Shown one piece after another: positions 45,675 to 54,520 of a DNA stretch of 64,000 nucleotides. Position 1 is the stretch's first letter; each line of letters opens with the position of its first letter. The stretch is from Rhaphigaster nebulosa (lineage: Eukaryota; Arthropoda; Insecta; Hemiptera; Pentatomidae): contig OX411307.1 in the NCBI GenBank assembly GCA_948150685.1, positions 66,206,376 to 66,270,375 on the forward strand. The letters are read 5' to 3'. A program made the position numbers and the translations under genes. The notes under the pieces were generated by a model, which saw nothing but the letters and a program-made list of their open reading frames with translations, made no database searches and was not told the DNA's origin.

Positions 45675-45720
45675 GCACTTGGAATAATAAAATCCTTCAA
45701 ATCTAATCCAGATTTTTGCT

Positions 45721-46573
45721 ATTACTATAGTAGAGAATTACTATTTTCCAACAGATACGCTTGTGTTTCCAATTAATTATTAGATAGGTATTTAAAATTT
45801 TAGAAAAATATACATTTTATTGAAAACTCGCCGAACAGCAGCAGGAAAACAATTGCCGGTTGATCGTGGGCACAGGTTATGTCAGGCGGCAACATGGCTG
45901 GGAACTCCTGCCTTAGAATAAATGTTTTGATGGATTCTATGGTTTCTATGAAAATAAAAAATAAATAAAAATTAGGATTTAATTTAATAACGAACTTTAA
46001 TACTCAACGTGGATGTCATCTTATACCACTGCAAACACCCTCACACTTCACTTCCACTTTTTTTCTTAATTTTATTTGTGAATAATAAGCAGCCACTTAA
46101 AGATAAAATATAATAATGCGATCTGATTCAAATTAGAAAATTAAGCAAATTGAACAAACACCAACGAAAATGCAAATTAAAATTAAAAATACGCCCAATT
46201 AAATAAAACTATACGAATATAAAATTTGTTATTTATTTATTATATTATTTATTTATTTATTATAGTTTATAATGACTTACTTAGAGGAATCATTATAATA
46301 ATTTTTGGACTAATATAAATGTTTTTGACGATAAGTTAACTTGATATTAAACGAAAGCTAAAGAAACAATAACAATTTAGATTTAATAAAGAATATTTGA
46401 TAATTATTGTTATTTTTATTATGATTCATAATTTCTAATTTATTATCGTATGCATGTATGTACTGTTGCTCTTTTTTATCTATTAATTTCTAAATTATAA
46501 GAATTCAGAATAATTGAATTAAAATTTAATACAAAAAATAAAAATCTTATGATAAAAAAACATATGCTTTTAT

Positions 46574-46666
<93 letters not shown>

Positions 46667-47823
46667 AAATTCTTTGTCATCGAAATTCAAAGCTCGGAGG
46701 GTTGGAGTTAGCTTTAACCTATTCTTGTGGCTTTCCAAGAGTTCCATTGTAACTCTGACCTCATCTTCAGTGTCTTTCTTCCTCCGACTCCCCTGGGAAG
46801 AGCCTACAAGAAAAGTCACAAGTTTCGAGTGCTTACTTCGTGTAAAGTATAGGTGAAATAACTGCCCAACTTTAACTGAATAGTTATTACACTGCCGTGA
46901 AACATAGACTAAATTAAATTTGATGTCAAACTTATTTCAACTGCGTATATAAGCTTATTCAAATGTCTGTATATTTTTAAAATATTAATTTAACCGCAGC
47001 GCTGTCCACAGTGTCATCCAATACTACCGTGTGGTTGACGATCAAAAGCACCTTCGCCGATAAGGGACAGTTAGAAAAAGTCTTTCTCATAATTAATAAA
47101 TATTTCTTGAATATTAATAATTAATAATCTCCTCCATGATATGATGATTTCGAATGTTGTAACTGAATGAATAATATTGACATTAATGGCGTGGAGTTTC
47201 TTTCAATCCTCGAATATTTCGGAAAATATTAAATGAATGGTAAAATCTGAGGTACAAGGAAGTTGAAGCTGATAATGTAGAAATATCTCTAGGATATATA
47301 GGATGTTGAATAGAGGAATATAGGTATGTGCCTAATGACTTGAAAGATAAACGAATAACATATAAATATGCAAAAGCAACTGGTAACGATTTTATGATCT
47401 GTTTTCCTGGTCGAAGAGTAAAGTAATTTATTTATTTTATGTATTGTTGACTTTTATCTAATATATGCTTGAGAAGTAAATCAAAGAACCAAATGAACTA
47501 ATAAACAGTTTAACAGGCAATGTTATTTTAGTTCCTTCAATACCAAAGGTAAAGGAAAGGAAGTGCAGTCTAACTAATTTGAGTTATAATACAATATTTT
47601 GATTAATAATATAATATTTTGAGATATAACTTAATTAGAGAGCCTATGTTTAATGTTTATAATTCATGTTTGATTTGATAAATTTAATAATTAATTTATT
47701 TATCTAATTAATAAGTTTGAATTAGTGAATTCCTAAACTGTTTAACCGTTTTCGATGAGACTTAATTCAGCGGCTACATCCAAGTCATGGAGATGGATTA
47801 TCAAGTAAAAATCCTCTGAGATT
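45721..47823. other. AT-rich DNA, nothing recognised
   Basis: Contains a compound CT/TA repeat at 46575-46662; no coding sequence. Confidence 0.45.
46575..46662. repeat. Compound (CT)n(TA)n microsatellite
   Basis: About 30 bases of CT joined directly to about 58 bases of TA. Confidence 0.95.
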
Positions 47824-48155
47824 TACAGTGGGTCAAAAAAGTAATGGAAATTTAGATTTTTCTGTCATTTGCTTCAAAAAATGGGAGCGATTTCAATAGG
47901 ACATATGGCATTTTTATTCACATTCTATGAAAAAAAACTGTGCAAAAAAAGATGTCACAGCATTAGTTTCAACTAAAGATAAACGATAAAAAACATTAAC
48001 ATAGTCACCAAAAAAATATTGGGAATTCACTAATCCTTGCCATTCTCGCTATAAACAGCATCAGTAGGATGCTGTCTAAACCTGTCTAAACCAAATTTCT
48101 TTATCTCATTTAGTATTTTTTCACACTTGGAGTGCACCAGTGCGTTATTTGCAAA

Positions 48156-49206
48156 ATGGCCCCAAAGATTAAAGAACTCTCCATTCGTGAAAAGGAAAAA
48201 AATATTTGCCGCCGAAATTGCGGATTGACTTACAAGGCCATTGGGATTCAATTAAATTTAAGTCTTTTTACTGTTAGAAGTGTCATAAAAAAGGATCAGA
48301 ACACTGGTGGTGTTTACAATCTACCAAGAAAAGGCCGACCTCGAATATTAACTCAGTGAGAAAAGAGGGACATCATTAGAAGAATTAAGCAATACCGAAA
48401 CCCAGTGCTCAAAGTATAGCCGAAGATTTTGCTTAACAAAGTGGTAAGTCAGTGCATCCCCAAACAATAAAAAATGTTTTACATGAAGGCCAATTCTCTG
48501 GGAGTGCTTCACGTAAAAATCCTTTAATTTTAGAAATAAAGAGGAAAAAAAAGATTATCTTTTGCCAGAGATCACCAAAATCATTAGATTTTTGGAACAA
48601 AGTTATTTTTAGCGATGAACCTAAGTTCAACATTTTTGGTTCAGATGGGAGACGATTTTTTCGGAAAATGAAAAATGCTCAGTATGAACCATGAAATGTA
48701 ATTCCTACAGTCAAACATGGAGGGGGAAAAAATATGATTTGGAACTGCATGGCGTCCTCTGCTGTTGGAACACATTTTATTGATGGAATTATGACTGCTG
48801 CTAGTTATATTGATATACTGCGCCGCAATTTCAGGAGAATTGGTGACATTTTGTGTCTAAATAAATCTTTCATTTTCCAAAAAGATAATGACCCAAAGCA
48901 TACAGCAAGAGCAACGAAGCATTCGTTGCTGTATAATACACGTCGACAAATCAAAGCCTCTCTCAGAGTCCGGATCTTATTCCAACAGATAATCTGTGGC
49001 GGATTTTGGTCATTAATATTAGGAAAAAAAAATGTTTGAAGGAAGGTCTTATAAATGCTCTTCAAGAAGAATGGAATAAAATAAGCACTGGAACCACTGC
49101 AAACTTAGTCCATTTTATTCCCCGAAGACTTCAAGCTGTTATTAGAGAGAACTCGCACAAAATACTAAACTTAAATTTTCAAAAAAATACTATTAAAATG
49201 CAGTAA
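48156..49206 (+). pseudogene. Tc1-like transposase
   Basis: ATG at 48156 opens the N-terminal helix-turn-helix domain (MAPKIKELSIREKEKN, then LTYKAIGIQLNLS and the GRPRILT linker). A TGA at 48357-48359 and later shifts break it. Frames then show LHEGQFSGSASRKNPL, the first catalytic Asp in KVIFSDEPKFNIFGSDGRR, TVKHGGGKNMIWNCMA, the second in FIFQKDNDPKHTARATKH, and finally PDLIPTDNLWRILVINIR. Family members have PIENLW at the last site, so the third acidic residue is Asp here instead of Glu. The C-terminus runs to TAA at 49204-49206. Length matches a full Tc1 transposase (about 340 residues). Confidence 0.88.
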
Positions 49207-49268
49207 ATTGCTAATATTTTTTAATAAGGGATTGATAAATTATTTGCCACTTCTATAAATTTATTTTT

Positions 49269-49316
49269 ATTGAAAACTAGTTTCGAATGTTATACATTTA
49301 TCTTCAGTTCTAAAAA
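49269..49316 (-). ncRNA. Hammerhead-ribozyme-like motif, PLE copy e left
   Basis: Minus strand CTGAAGA and GAAACTAGTTTTC are intact. Stem II reads AAATGT/ACATTC, so one pair is weakened. Confidence 0.55.
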
Positions 49317-49584
49317 CACATAAAAAATTCAAAAATAAGCAATTCAAAATATAGTTTGGTATTATTATACATATTAAATTAGATGTAATATAAACCAGCA
49401 TCATGAAAAATTTGTGAATTATGAATTTAATTGTATGGTACTCACCAAGGTTTAAATGGATTATATCCAACGAAAAAGTTGGTACTGGTTTCGTCTCGCA
49501 TTGATCTAACAATGAAATAAAGGTATGTAGGATGTTTATAGGTAAACGGTTTAACGGTCGGGGTTTTTCCAGTAATGCATAACA

Positions 49585-49875
49585 TTTCCAGCATATAATA
49601 ATAAGACAGAGAATTCTAACATTTCAATTCATTTAAATGAAAAAAGGCATAAATTAATCAAAGACTCAGGAGTTAAATTAACACATCACGTTGTAAACAT
49701 CCTCAAATTAAATATATATGAAGCACTTGAAATAATAAAATCTTTCAAATACAATCCACATTTATGCTTAAATGACCAAATAAATATCTCCAATAGCCCA
49801 ATCTTAAATTTATTCCCATCTATAACAGAAAAAACAATCATTCACCGGCACTACTGGAGATACCCCGATCCTTAA
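49585..49875 (+). pseudogene. PLE ORF C-terminus (copy e)
   Basis: Open for about 97 codons: LNEKRHKLIKDSGVKLTHHV, then NIYEALEIIKSFKYNPHLCL, SPILNLFPSITEKTIIHRHY, ending PDP and TAA at 49873-49875. Comparable to the region after the GIY-YIG endonuclease in PLE proteins; the nuclease signature itself and reverse transcriptase are absent (5' truncation). Assignment relies on its position between PLE-type terminal repeats and resemblance to the PLE tail at 25.0 kb in size and composition, not on a catalytic motif. Confidence 0.55.
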
Positions 49876-49916
49876 ACCGATATATTTTAAATTGCATATT
49901 TTTTAATTTTTTGTAT

Positions 49917-49966
49917 GTTTTTAGAACTGAATATGAATGTATAACATTCGAAACTAGTTTTCAATA
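49917..49966 (+). ncRNA. Hammerhead-like motif, PLE copy e right (core mutated)
   Basis: Reads CTGAATA where CTGANGA is required, with stem II GAATGT/ACATTC and GAAACTAGTTTTC intact. The conserved G is T, so cleavage is unlikely. Confidence 0.5.
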
Positions 49967-50359
49967 AAAGAAATTTATAGAAGTGGCAAATAATTTATCG
50001 ATCCCTAATTAGATTGATCCTTCTATACCATCATACGGATGGTCATCTAATATTTTTTGACTTCTATCTTTCTTGTTATTTGAAGAATCATAAAATTAAA
50101 GAAACTTTCAAATGATTATGTTGATAAACGATGTTACTTAATAAATTGTTGTTTCGAAAATAACCGTGTTTTTATTGTACAGCTTGTTTATTTACAACCA
50201 TTATCAAATGTTAGTAATTGCGAATACTTTTTTGACCCACTGTAAACTGAAAACCATCTTAAATTGTTAAGATTTTATAAAAACAACTTTACTGTTTTTT
50301 TTTTGTTTTTATTTGTATATTTTGGTTGACTACAGGATTTTAAACTTTTTTTTTTCTCT

Positions 50360-50758
50360 ACTGACATTGTAGATCTTTGGCCGCCTGGACCAGCCTTCTC
50401 CACCTCTACCTATCTTGGGCTACTACTTACAGCTCTCTGCCGCATCTTTGTGGATTCTATATATCTATCTAGTTTTTGGCCTCCCTAGTGGTCTCTTGCC
50501 AACTGTTGTGGCATTAATTGTTGTGAAGAGAAGTCCTGATGGATTGCTTCGAGCTACTTGCCTCGCCCATCTTAACCTCCTTCCCTTCATATAATGAGAT
50601 ATTGACTGTCCAGTTTCTGTAAACAACTCTTTATTAGTCCTTCTCCTCCATGAGTTTAGATTCTGATCCCATATCGCTCCGGTTATCATGCGGAGGACTT
50701 TCCATTTCAAATCTCTCGATTCTTCTTTCTAGGGTACCGGTTAGAGCCCAGGTCTTAA
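50360..50758 (-). pseudogene. Non-LTR reverse transcriptase C-terminus
   Basis: Minus strand in three frames: KTWALTGTLERRIERFEM (about 50755-50705), KVLRMITGAIWDQNLNSWRR and LRWARQVARSN to GKRPLGRPKTR (50700-50465), then AQDR, stop, RWRRLVQAAKDLQCQ (about 50425-50365). This is the finger-thumb tail of an RTE-like reverse transcriptase, probably the same family as 22301-23116. The Gypsy element inserted in a TA run immediately upstream of its truncated 5' end. Confidence 0.8.
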
Positions 50759-50781
50759 TGTATATGTAATATATATATATA

Positions 50782-50959
50782 AGTTAAAGACCGGAGCTTG
50801 GCAGTATCAACCTTAATACCATCCGGGAATGTAAACAACATTCCGATTGTATATAAGGAGGATTACTTTTACGAATAAACAGTATTGTTTCAGAAGTCGT
50901 GGTGGTTATTTCTAAACCCTTCCTTTTTTTTAGTTCAATTCTTTCGCCGTCGCATAACT
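50782..50959 (+). repeat. Gypsy 5' LTR (178 bp)
   Basis: Starts AGTTAAAGACC and ends CGCATAACT. Contains TATATAAGG (about 50839-50847) and AATAAA (about 50874-50879). Differs from the 3' LTR at a single base. Confidence 0.95.
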
Positions 50960-50976
50960 GGTGCCGAAACCCGGGA
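50959..50976 (+). other. Primer-binding site, tRNA-Phe
   Basis: TGGTGCCGAAACCCGGGA is complementary over 18 bases to the CCA-tailed 3' end of arthropod tRNA-Phe (which ends TTTCGGCACCA). It overlaps the last LTR base. Confidence 0.85.
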
Positions 50977-51097
50977 GGTCGTAACGCGAGACCTTTTCTT
51001 TTCCTTTTTTCTTTTTGTGTTGGAAATTTTTTTTGTATATTTCGCCCTCCTTTTTCTTTTGCTACTTTTCGAACCAGGCGGACGAAGAAAATTCAAA

Positions 51098-52294
51098 ATG
51101 GCATCAGAAGGCGTAGTAAGACCGGCAGTGCTGAACGTACCGGATTTACCTCCATTGCCACGAGAGACCATAGCGGAAGCTCATGCCAACGCTCTGGAAT
51201 GGATGAAGCTAAGGACAGCTACATCGCAGGATCTGCGGAGGGCTATTTCCGATCTGGAGCGCTTCGGCGGCGAAATAGGGGAGCTTAACCACTTTTTGAA
51301 GGGTGGTGATCGCCTTATGGCGAGGATACAGGCCAAGACATCGGAGAACCTCGTTAACCCTGGAGATGCCGACGCATTGAAGGCAGCTCTGGTATGTAGA
51401 GTAAAGAGGAATATCCTAAATCTAATACAAGCAGACGAGGAGACACCATGGCCGGTAATCAAGGAGAGGCTGAAGAAGGCTTTCGGAGGAGGCAGGTGGA
51501 CCCCGGAAGAGGACATCTACCAAATGTTTAGGGAGAGGCGTTCTCCGCGACAGACGAGTGGACAATACGCAGGAGCGCTGCTAGCGCGCTTCAATCAGAT
51601 TACAGAAAAAATGCGTGAAACCTTGAGCATAGGCGAGGTACAAGGCAGGATGGCATTCTTGGCGACCATCCTCAAGGTCCAATTGGCGAAAGAGACTGGA
51701 AAGAGAGAAGGCTTGCCAAGGGACCGCTCATTCGTCGAATGCGCCCAGGAGATGATCGACTCTAGCGCAAGAGAAGAAGAAACAAGGATGGAGGTAGAAG
51801 AAACGGGGTGGAGCAGGGTGACCGATAGACGCCCCAGAACCACACCAATAGGCTGGAGGAGAAAAGAACCAGCGTACCTGAACAGAGAGAGACCCTCGGT
51901 AGGTGAGAGAAGGTCTGGACAACCTAAAGCACGGAATGGTCCTCGAAAGGAAGAGAGGAAGTGCCATGGCTGCGGGAGACCAGGACATCTAGTGGCCCAG
52001 TGTCCTCGCACTAGATGCTTTGAGTGCGGCACAGAAGGGCACGTTGCTAGACAATGCCCATACATTTACCGGAGGAGAGAAACACCACGGGCGGAGCCGA
52101 TGGAAGTCAACACTCAGAAGGTGCGAAGGAAGGCGGGGTCTTTCCCGAAGAGTGGAACTTCAGAAGAGGCGACGGAGACATCGGGAACTTCGGGGACTGA
52201 GGACGAGGAACCTGGGAGCAGCGGAGCCAGGAGTCGACAATGGGGCGAGCGACGACGAGCGGCGGCGGAAGGGAGGAATCCAGCAAGAATCTGA
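51098..52294 (+). CDS. Gypsy gag, 398 codons, two CCHC knuckles
   Basis: ATG at 51098 (AAAATGG) was chosen because the frame upstream (from 50885) translates the LTR and leader. The N-terminal two thirds form a capsid-like, helix-rich segment (ERFGGEIGELNHFLKGGDRL, KRNILNLIQADEETPWPVI, RQTSGQYAGALLARFNQITE). The C-terminal third has two nucleic-acid-binding knuckles, CHGCGRPGHLVAQC and CFECGTEGHVARQC (about residues 289-322), followed by an acidic, Ser/Thr/Gly-rich tail. The frame is intact, and by family role it would assemble the virus-like particle. The tail past the knuckles ends in TGA at 52292-52294 with no protease after it. A strong splice-donor word (GAGGTAAGT) lies about 50 bases downstream. 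Confidence 0.93.
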   Translation: MASEGVVRPAVLNVPDLPPLPRETIAEAHANALEWMKLRTATSQDLRRAISDLERFGGEIGELNHFLKGGDRLMARIQAKTSENLVNPGDADALKAALVCRVKRNILNLIQADEETPWPVIKERLKKAFGGGRWTPEEDIYQMFRERRSPRQTSGQYAGALLARFNQITEKMRETLSIGEVQGRMAFLATILKVQLAKETGKREGLPRDRSFVECAQEMIDSSAREEETRMEVEETGWSRVTDRRPRTTPIGWRRKEPAYLNRERPSVGERRSGQPKARNGPRKEERKCHGCGRPGHLVAQCPRTRCFECGTEGHVARQCPYIYRRRETPRAEPMEVNTQKVRRKAGSFPKSGTSEEATETSGTSGTEDEEPGSSGARSRQWGERRRAAAEGRNPARI

Positions 52295-52400
52295 GAGGAG
52301 TGTCCGCAGAGAGGCGACCGCACAGCGACATGCAACAACATCAGAGGTAAGTCATGCTGGTTGCCAATTATTAAGTGGAAAGGGGGAGTGAGATGCCTAA

Positions 52401-53857
52401 TGGACGCCAGGCGAAGAAGGAGACAACGAGACGACAGAGACTGAGGGAGGAGAGGAGTCTCCAGAAGAAGAGGACTCGGCGGAGGAGAGGCCGGTAGAGA
52501 TGGAAGAAATCGAGGAAATCGTTAACGATAAACGGCGCCAGGTGATCTGGAAGACGAGGACCTCGGGCATGATGAAAATAGCGTATACCAAATATGGCAA
52601 GAATAAAATTAATACGATCTGGTCACAACCAGGGGCGCGAGAGGACGAAATTTGCAGGGCACTAAGGGACGCGTCAGAAACGGGAAAAACTCACCATCTC
52701 TACGTGGGGAATGCTACTATATGGGAGAAAATTAAAAGAATTTGGAGAGCTGAACGAATTGGCGTGGATAGAACGTTTATCCGATGCAAATACATGGTGG
52801 AAACGATAATGGACGTAGAGCAACAAAAAGAAGTGACGTTAGCGTATCATCAGGGAAAAACAAACCATCGGGGGTTCACGAGACGCTGCAAGCATTGCGG
52901 AGGAAATATTTTTGGCATGGAATGAAGAAGACTATCAAGGAAACTATAGGGGCGTGTGAAGTTTGTATGCGCACGAAGTACGACCGGCATCCGCCAAGAG
53001 GGAGACAAGAAGAGACACCCACAGGATACACGCCATTAAAAGAGCTGCAGGTCGACACGTTCACGTGGAGGGGATTCAAATGGGTCACCATGATAGATCT
53101 CTTCAGCAAAGTAGCAATGGCGTATAAGGTATGCGACAGATCTTCGGAAGCAGTGTTAGAGGCCCTACAAGCATGGGTTCAGTTTTACGGGGTGCCCGAC
53201 AGAATTTCATCCGACGGAGGGAGGGAATTCGATAGCGTCGCCATTAGAGAGGAAGCGAAAAGATTAGATATAGCGTGGCATCTCAACACTCCGGGCCATC
53301 CCAAGAGCAGGGGAAATATCGAACGATTACATAGTACCCTGAGCGACCATCTACGCGTGTATCAGGGAGAGCAGGGAGATGAAGCGGATGTAGCTATGAG
53401 AAAAGCCGTAGCTGCATATAACCATTCGATACACACTACCACGGGGTACTCACCCATCGAAGTTTTGTTCGGAGTGCGAGGGTGGAGACGAGATTGCGGG
53501 AATACGGCCGCGGATGAGGAAACGGCGGAGGCAATCGTCAGTAATAGGGTAGAGATAACGAAGGTTTGGGAGAGAGTACGGGGGAAAATACAACGGGAGA
53601 AACAGAAAAGGGTAGAGAGAGAGAACCTAAAGGTACGAGATCGGATGGGAGAGATACGGATAGGGACAACCGTCTACCGGAGAATGGGGTCTAATAGGGG
53701 GAAAGAATTGACGCGGTACGAGGGCCCGTTTAGGGTTATAGTTATAAGGGAACATAACATAGTAACCATTGAGAGCATCAAGGAACCCAGAAAGAGACGA
53801 ACGGTTCACATTGAACAGTTGAAACTCCCTATGGTAGAACCCGAAAAACTAGAGTGA
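52401..53857 (+). CDS. Gypsy integrase with upstream linker, one frameshift
   Basis: Open from 52401 (first ATG 52500) in one frame through an acidic linker (GEEGDNETTETEGGEESPEE) and a pre-integrase segment, to the zinc-binding HQGKTNHRG. At the GGGGG run near 52870 the reading must shift by one base to continue HETLQALRRKYFWHGM and ACEVCMRTK (HHCC domain). The catalytic core follows: LQVDTF, SSDGGREF and GNIERLHSTL. The second Asp and Glu are separated by exactly 35 residues (DD35E). A basic C-terminal domain ends EPEKLE, TGA at 53857. Apart from the shift the enzyme looks complete. No reverse transcriptase or RNase H motif precedes it, so an internal deletion removed them. The shift may be a mutation, an assembly error in the G run, or programmed. 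Confidence 0.9.
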
Positions 53858-54269
53858 ACGGGAGTACCCCCGTCTCTGCACACGGATTTTTTTTTTGTTT
53901 TTTTGTTTGTTTGTAATCATAACACAATTGTATTTGTGCCAGAGCATAAGAAAGTTTATTTTTTAGTGCAAGTGTAGCTGTAAGAACCCTTTGTTTAATT
54001 TCTGTGAGTGGTAGTGTATAAATAGAAGTTTTTTTTTGTAATGATAAATAGTAAGAATTGTGAGCCTTAAGTTAAGTATAAGATAGCGATAATAGAGTTT
54101 ATTGTATATGTTGCAGAAGAACGTTTGAGTTGTTTTCTTTTTTTTGTTTTGTTTGTTTGTTTTCTTAAAAGATAAGATGAAAGGTAGTAAGGTTGACTGT
54201 CCGCTCCGCTCTGTGAGGAGATTCACAAGTCAGGGTGGAATATAAAGTTTACGGAGATCCCCGTAAACT
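53858..54269 (+). other. Gypsy 3' untranslated region
   Basis: About 410 bases between integrase stop and polypurine tract; no env frame. T-rich near 53885-53915 and 54135-54165. Confidence 0.8.
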
Positions 54270-54279
54270 GGCGGGGGGG
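54270..54279 (+). other. Gypsy polypurine tract
   Basis: GGCGGGGGGG directly before the 3' LTR, the expected plus-strand primer position. Confidence 0.75.
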
Positions 54280-54455
54280 AGTTAAAGACCGGAGCTTGGC
54301 AGTATCAACCTTAATACCATCCGGGAATGTAAACAACATTCCGATTGTATATAAGGAGAATTACTTTTACGAATAAACAGTATTGTTTCAGAAGTCGTGG
54401 TGGTTATTTCTAAACCCTTCCTTTTTTTTAGTTCAATTCTTTCGCCGTCGCATAA

Positions 54456-54457
<2 letters not shown>
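54280..54457 (+). repeat. Gypsy 3' LTR (178 bp)
   Basis: Same length and ends as the 5' LTR, one base different. Confidence 0.95.

Positions 54458-54518
<61 letters not shown>
54457..54518. repeat. (TA)n microsatellite at Gypsy insertion site
   Basis: Continuation of the TA run interrupted by the Gypsy element (left part at 50761-50781). Confidence 0.95.

Positions 54519-54520
<2 letters not shown>

Larger units (their letters stand above)
44450..45720. mobile_element. Rearranged Penelope-like composite (copy d)
   Basis: Order on the plus strand: PLE 3' end in minus orientation (44450-44833); the non-LTR 3' piece shared with copy c (44834-45190); a second, partial PLE 3' region in minus orientation (45191-45342); the PLE ORF C-terminus in minus orientation up to a TA tract (45343-45499); then inverted and direct scraps of the same C-terminal coding sequence around a second TA tract (45551-45720). 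The arrangement indicates at least two insertions or template jumps plus an inversion. PLEs are known for tandem and inverted partial copies. Confidence 0.75.
49223..50046. mobile_element. Penelope-like element (copy e) with 12-bp target duplication
   Basis: Inserted just after the Tc1 stop codon. Both sides carry CTAATATTTTTT (49211-49222 and 50047-50058), a 12-base target duplication of the length usual for PLEs. The left part (to about 49575) is a PLE 3' end in minus orientation. The right part, in plus orientation, holds the ORF C-terminus, a short 3' region, a second hammerhead-like motif and a roughly 35-base terminal extension (starting AATTAGATTGATCC) that copy a also has. This is the best-defined copy in the window. 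Confidence 0.88.
47826..50242 (+). mobile_element. Tc1-like transposon carrying a nested PLE
   Basis: Termini CAGTGGGTCAAAAAAGTA are identical in inverted orientation for 18 bases and are flanked by TA (47824-47825, 50243-50244). Subtracting the PLE insertion and one target duplication leaves about 1.58 kb, the normal Tc1 size. The transposase is frameshifted, so the element is inactive. Confidence 0.92.
50782..54457 (+). mobile_element. Ty3/Gypsy LTR retrotransposon lacking PR-RT-RNase H, 3.7 kb
   Basis: Two 178-bp LTRs (AGTTA...TAACT ends) flank a tRNA-Phe primer-binding site, gag with two zinc knuckles, an integrase, and a G-rich polypurine tract. Insertion is in a TA microsatellite with TATA on both sides, consistent with a 4-bp duplication. 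LTRs differ at one position (GGAGGATT versus GGAGAATT). Coding regions are clearly GC-richer than the host DNA. Protease, reverse transcriptase and RNase H are missing between gag and integrase. No env. The element must rely on enzymes from an intact relative. Confidence 0.95.

Noticed and set aside
50885..51097. N-terminal extension of the Gypsy gag frame
   Set aside because: It translates LTR and leader sequence; the ATG at 51098 is the plausible start.
51595..52331. Long minus-strand frames opposite gag
   Set aside because: Shadows of the GC-rich gag coding strand without domains.
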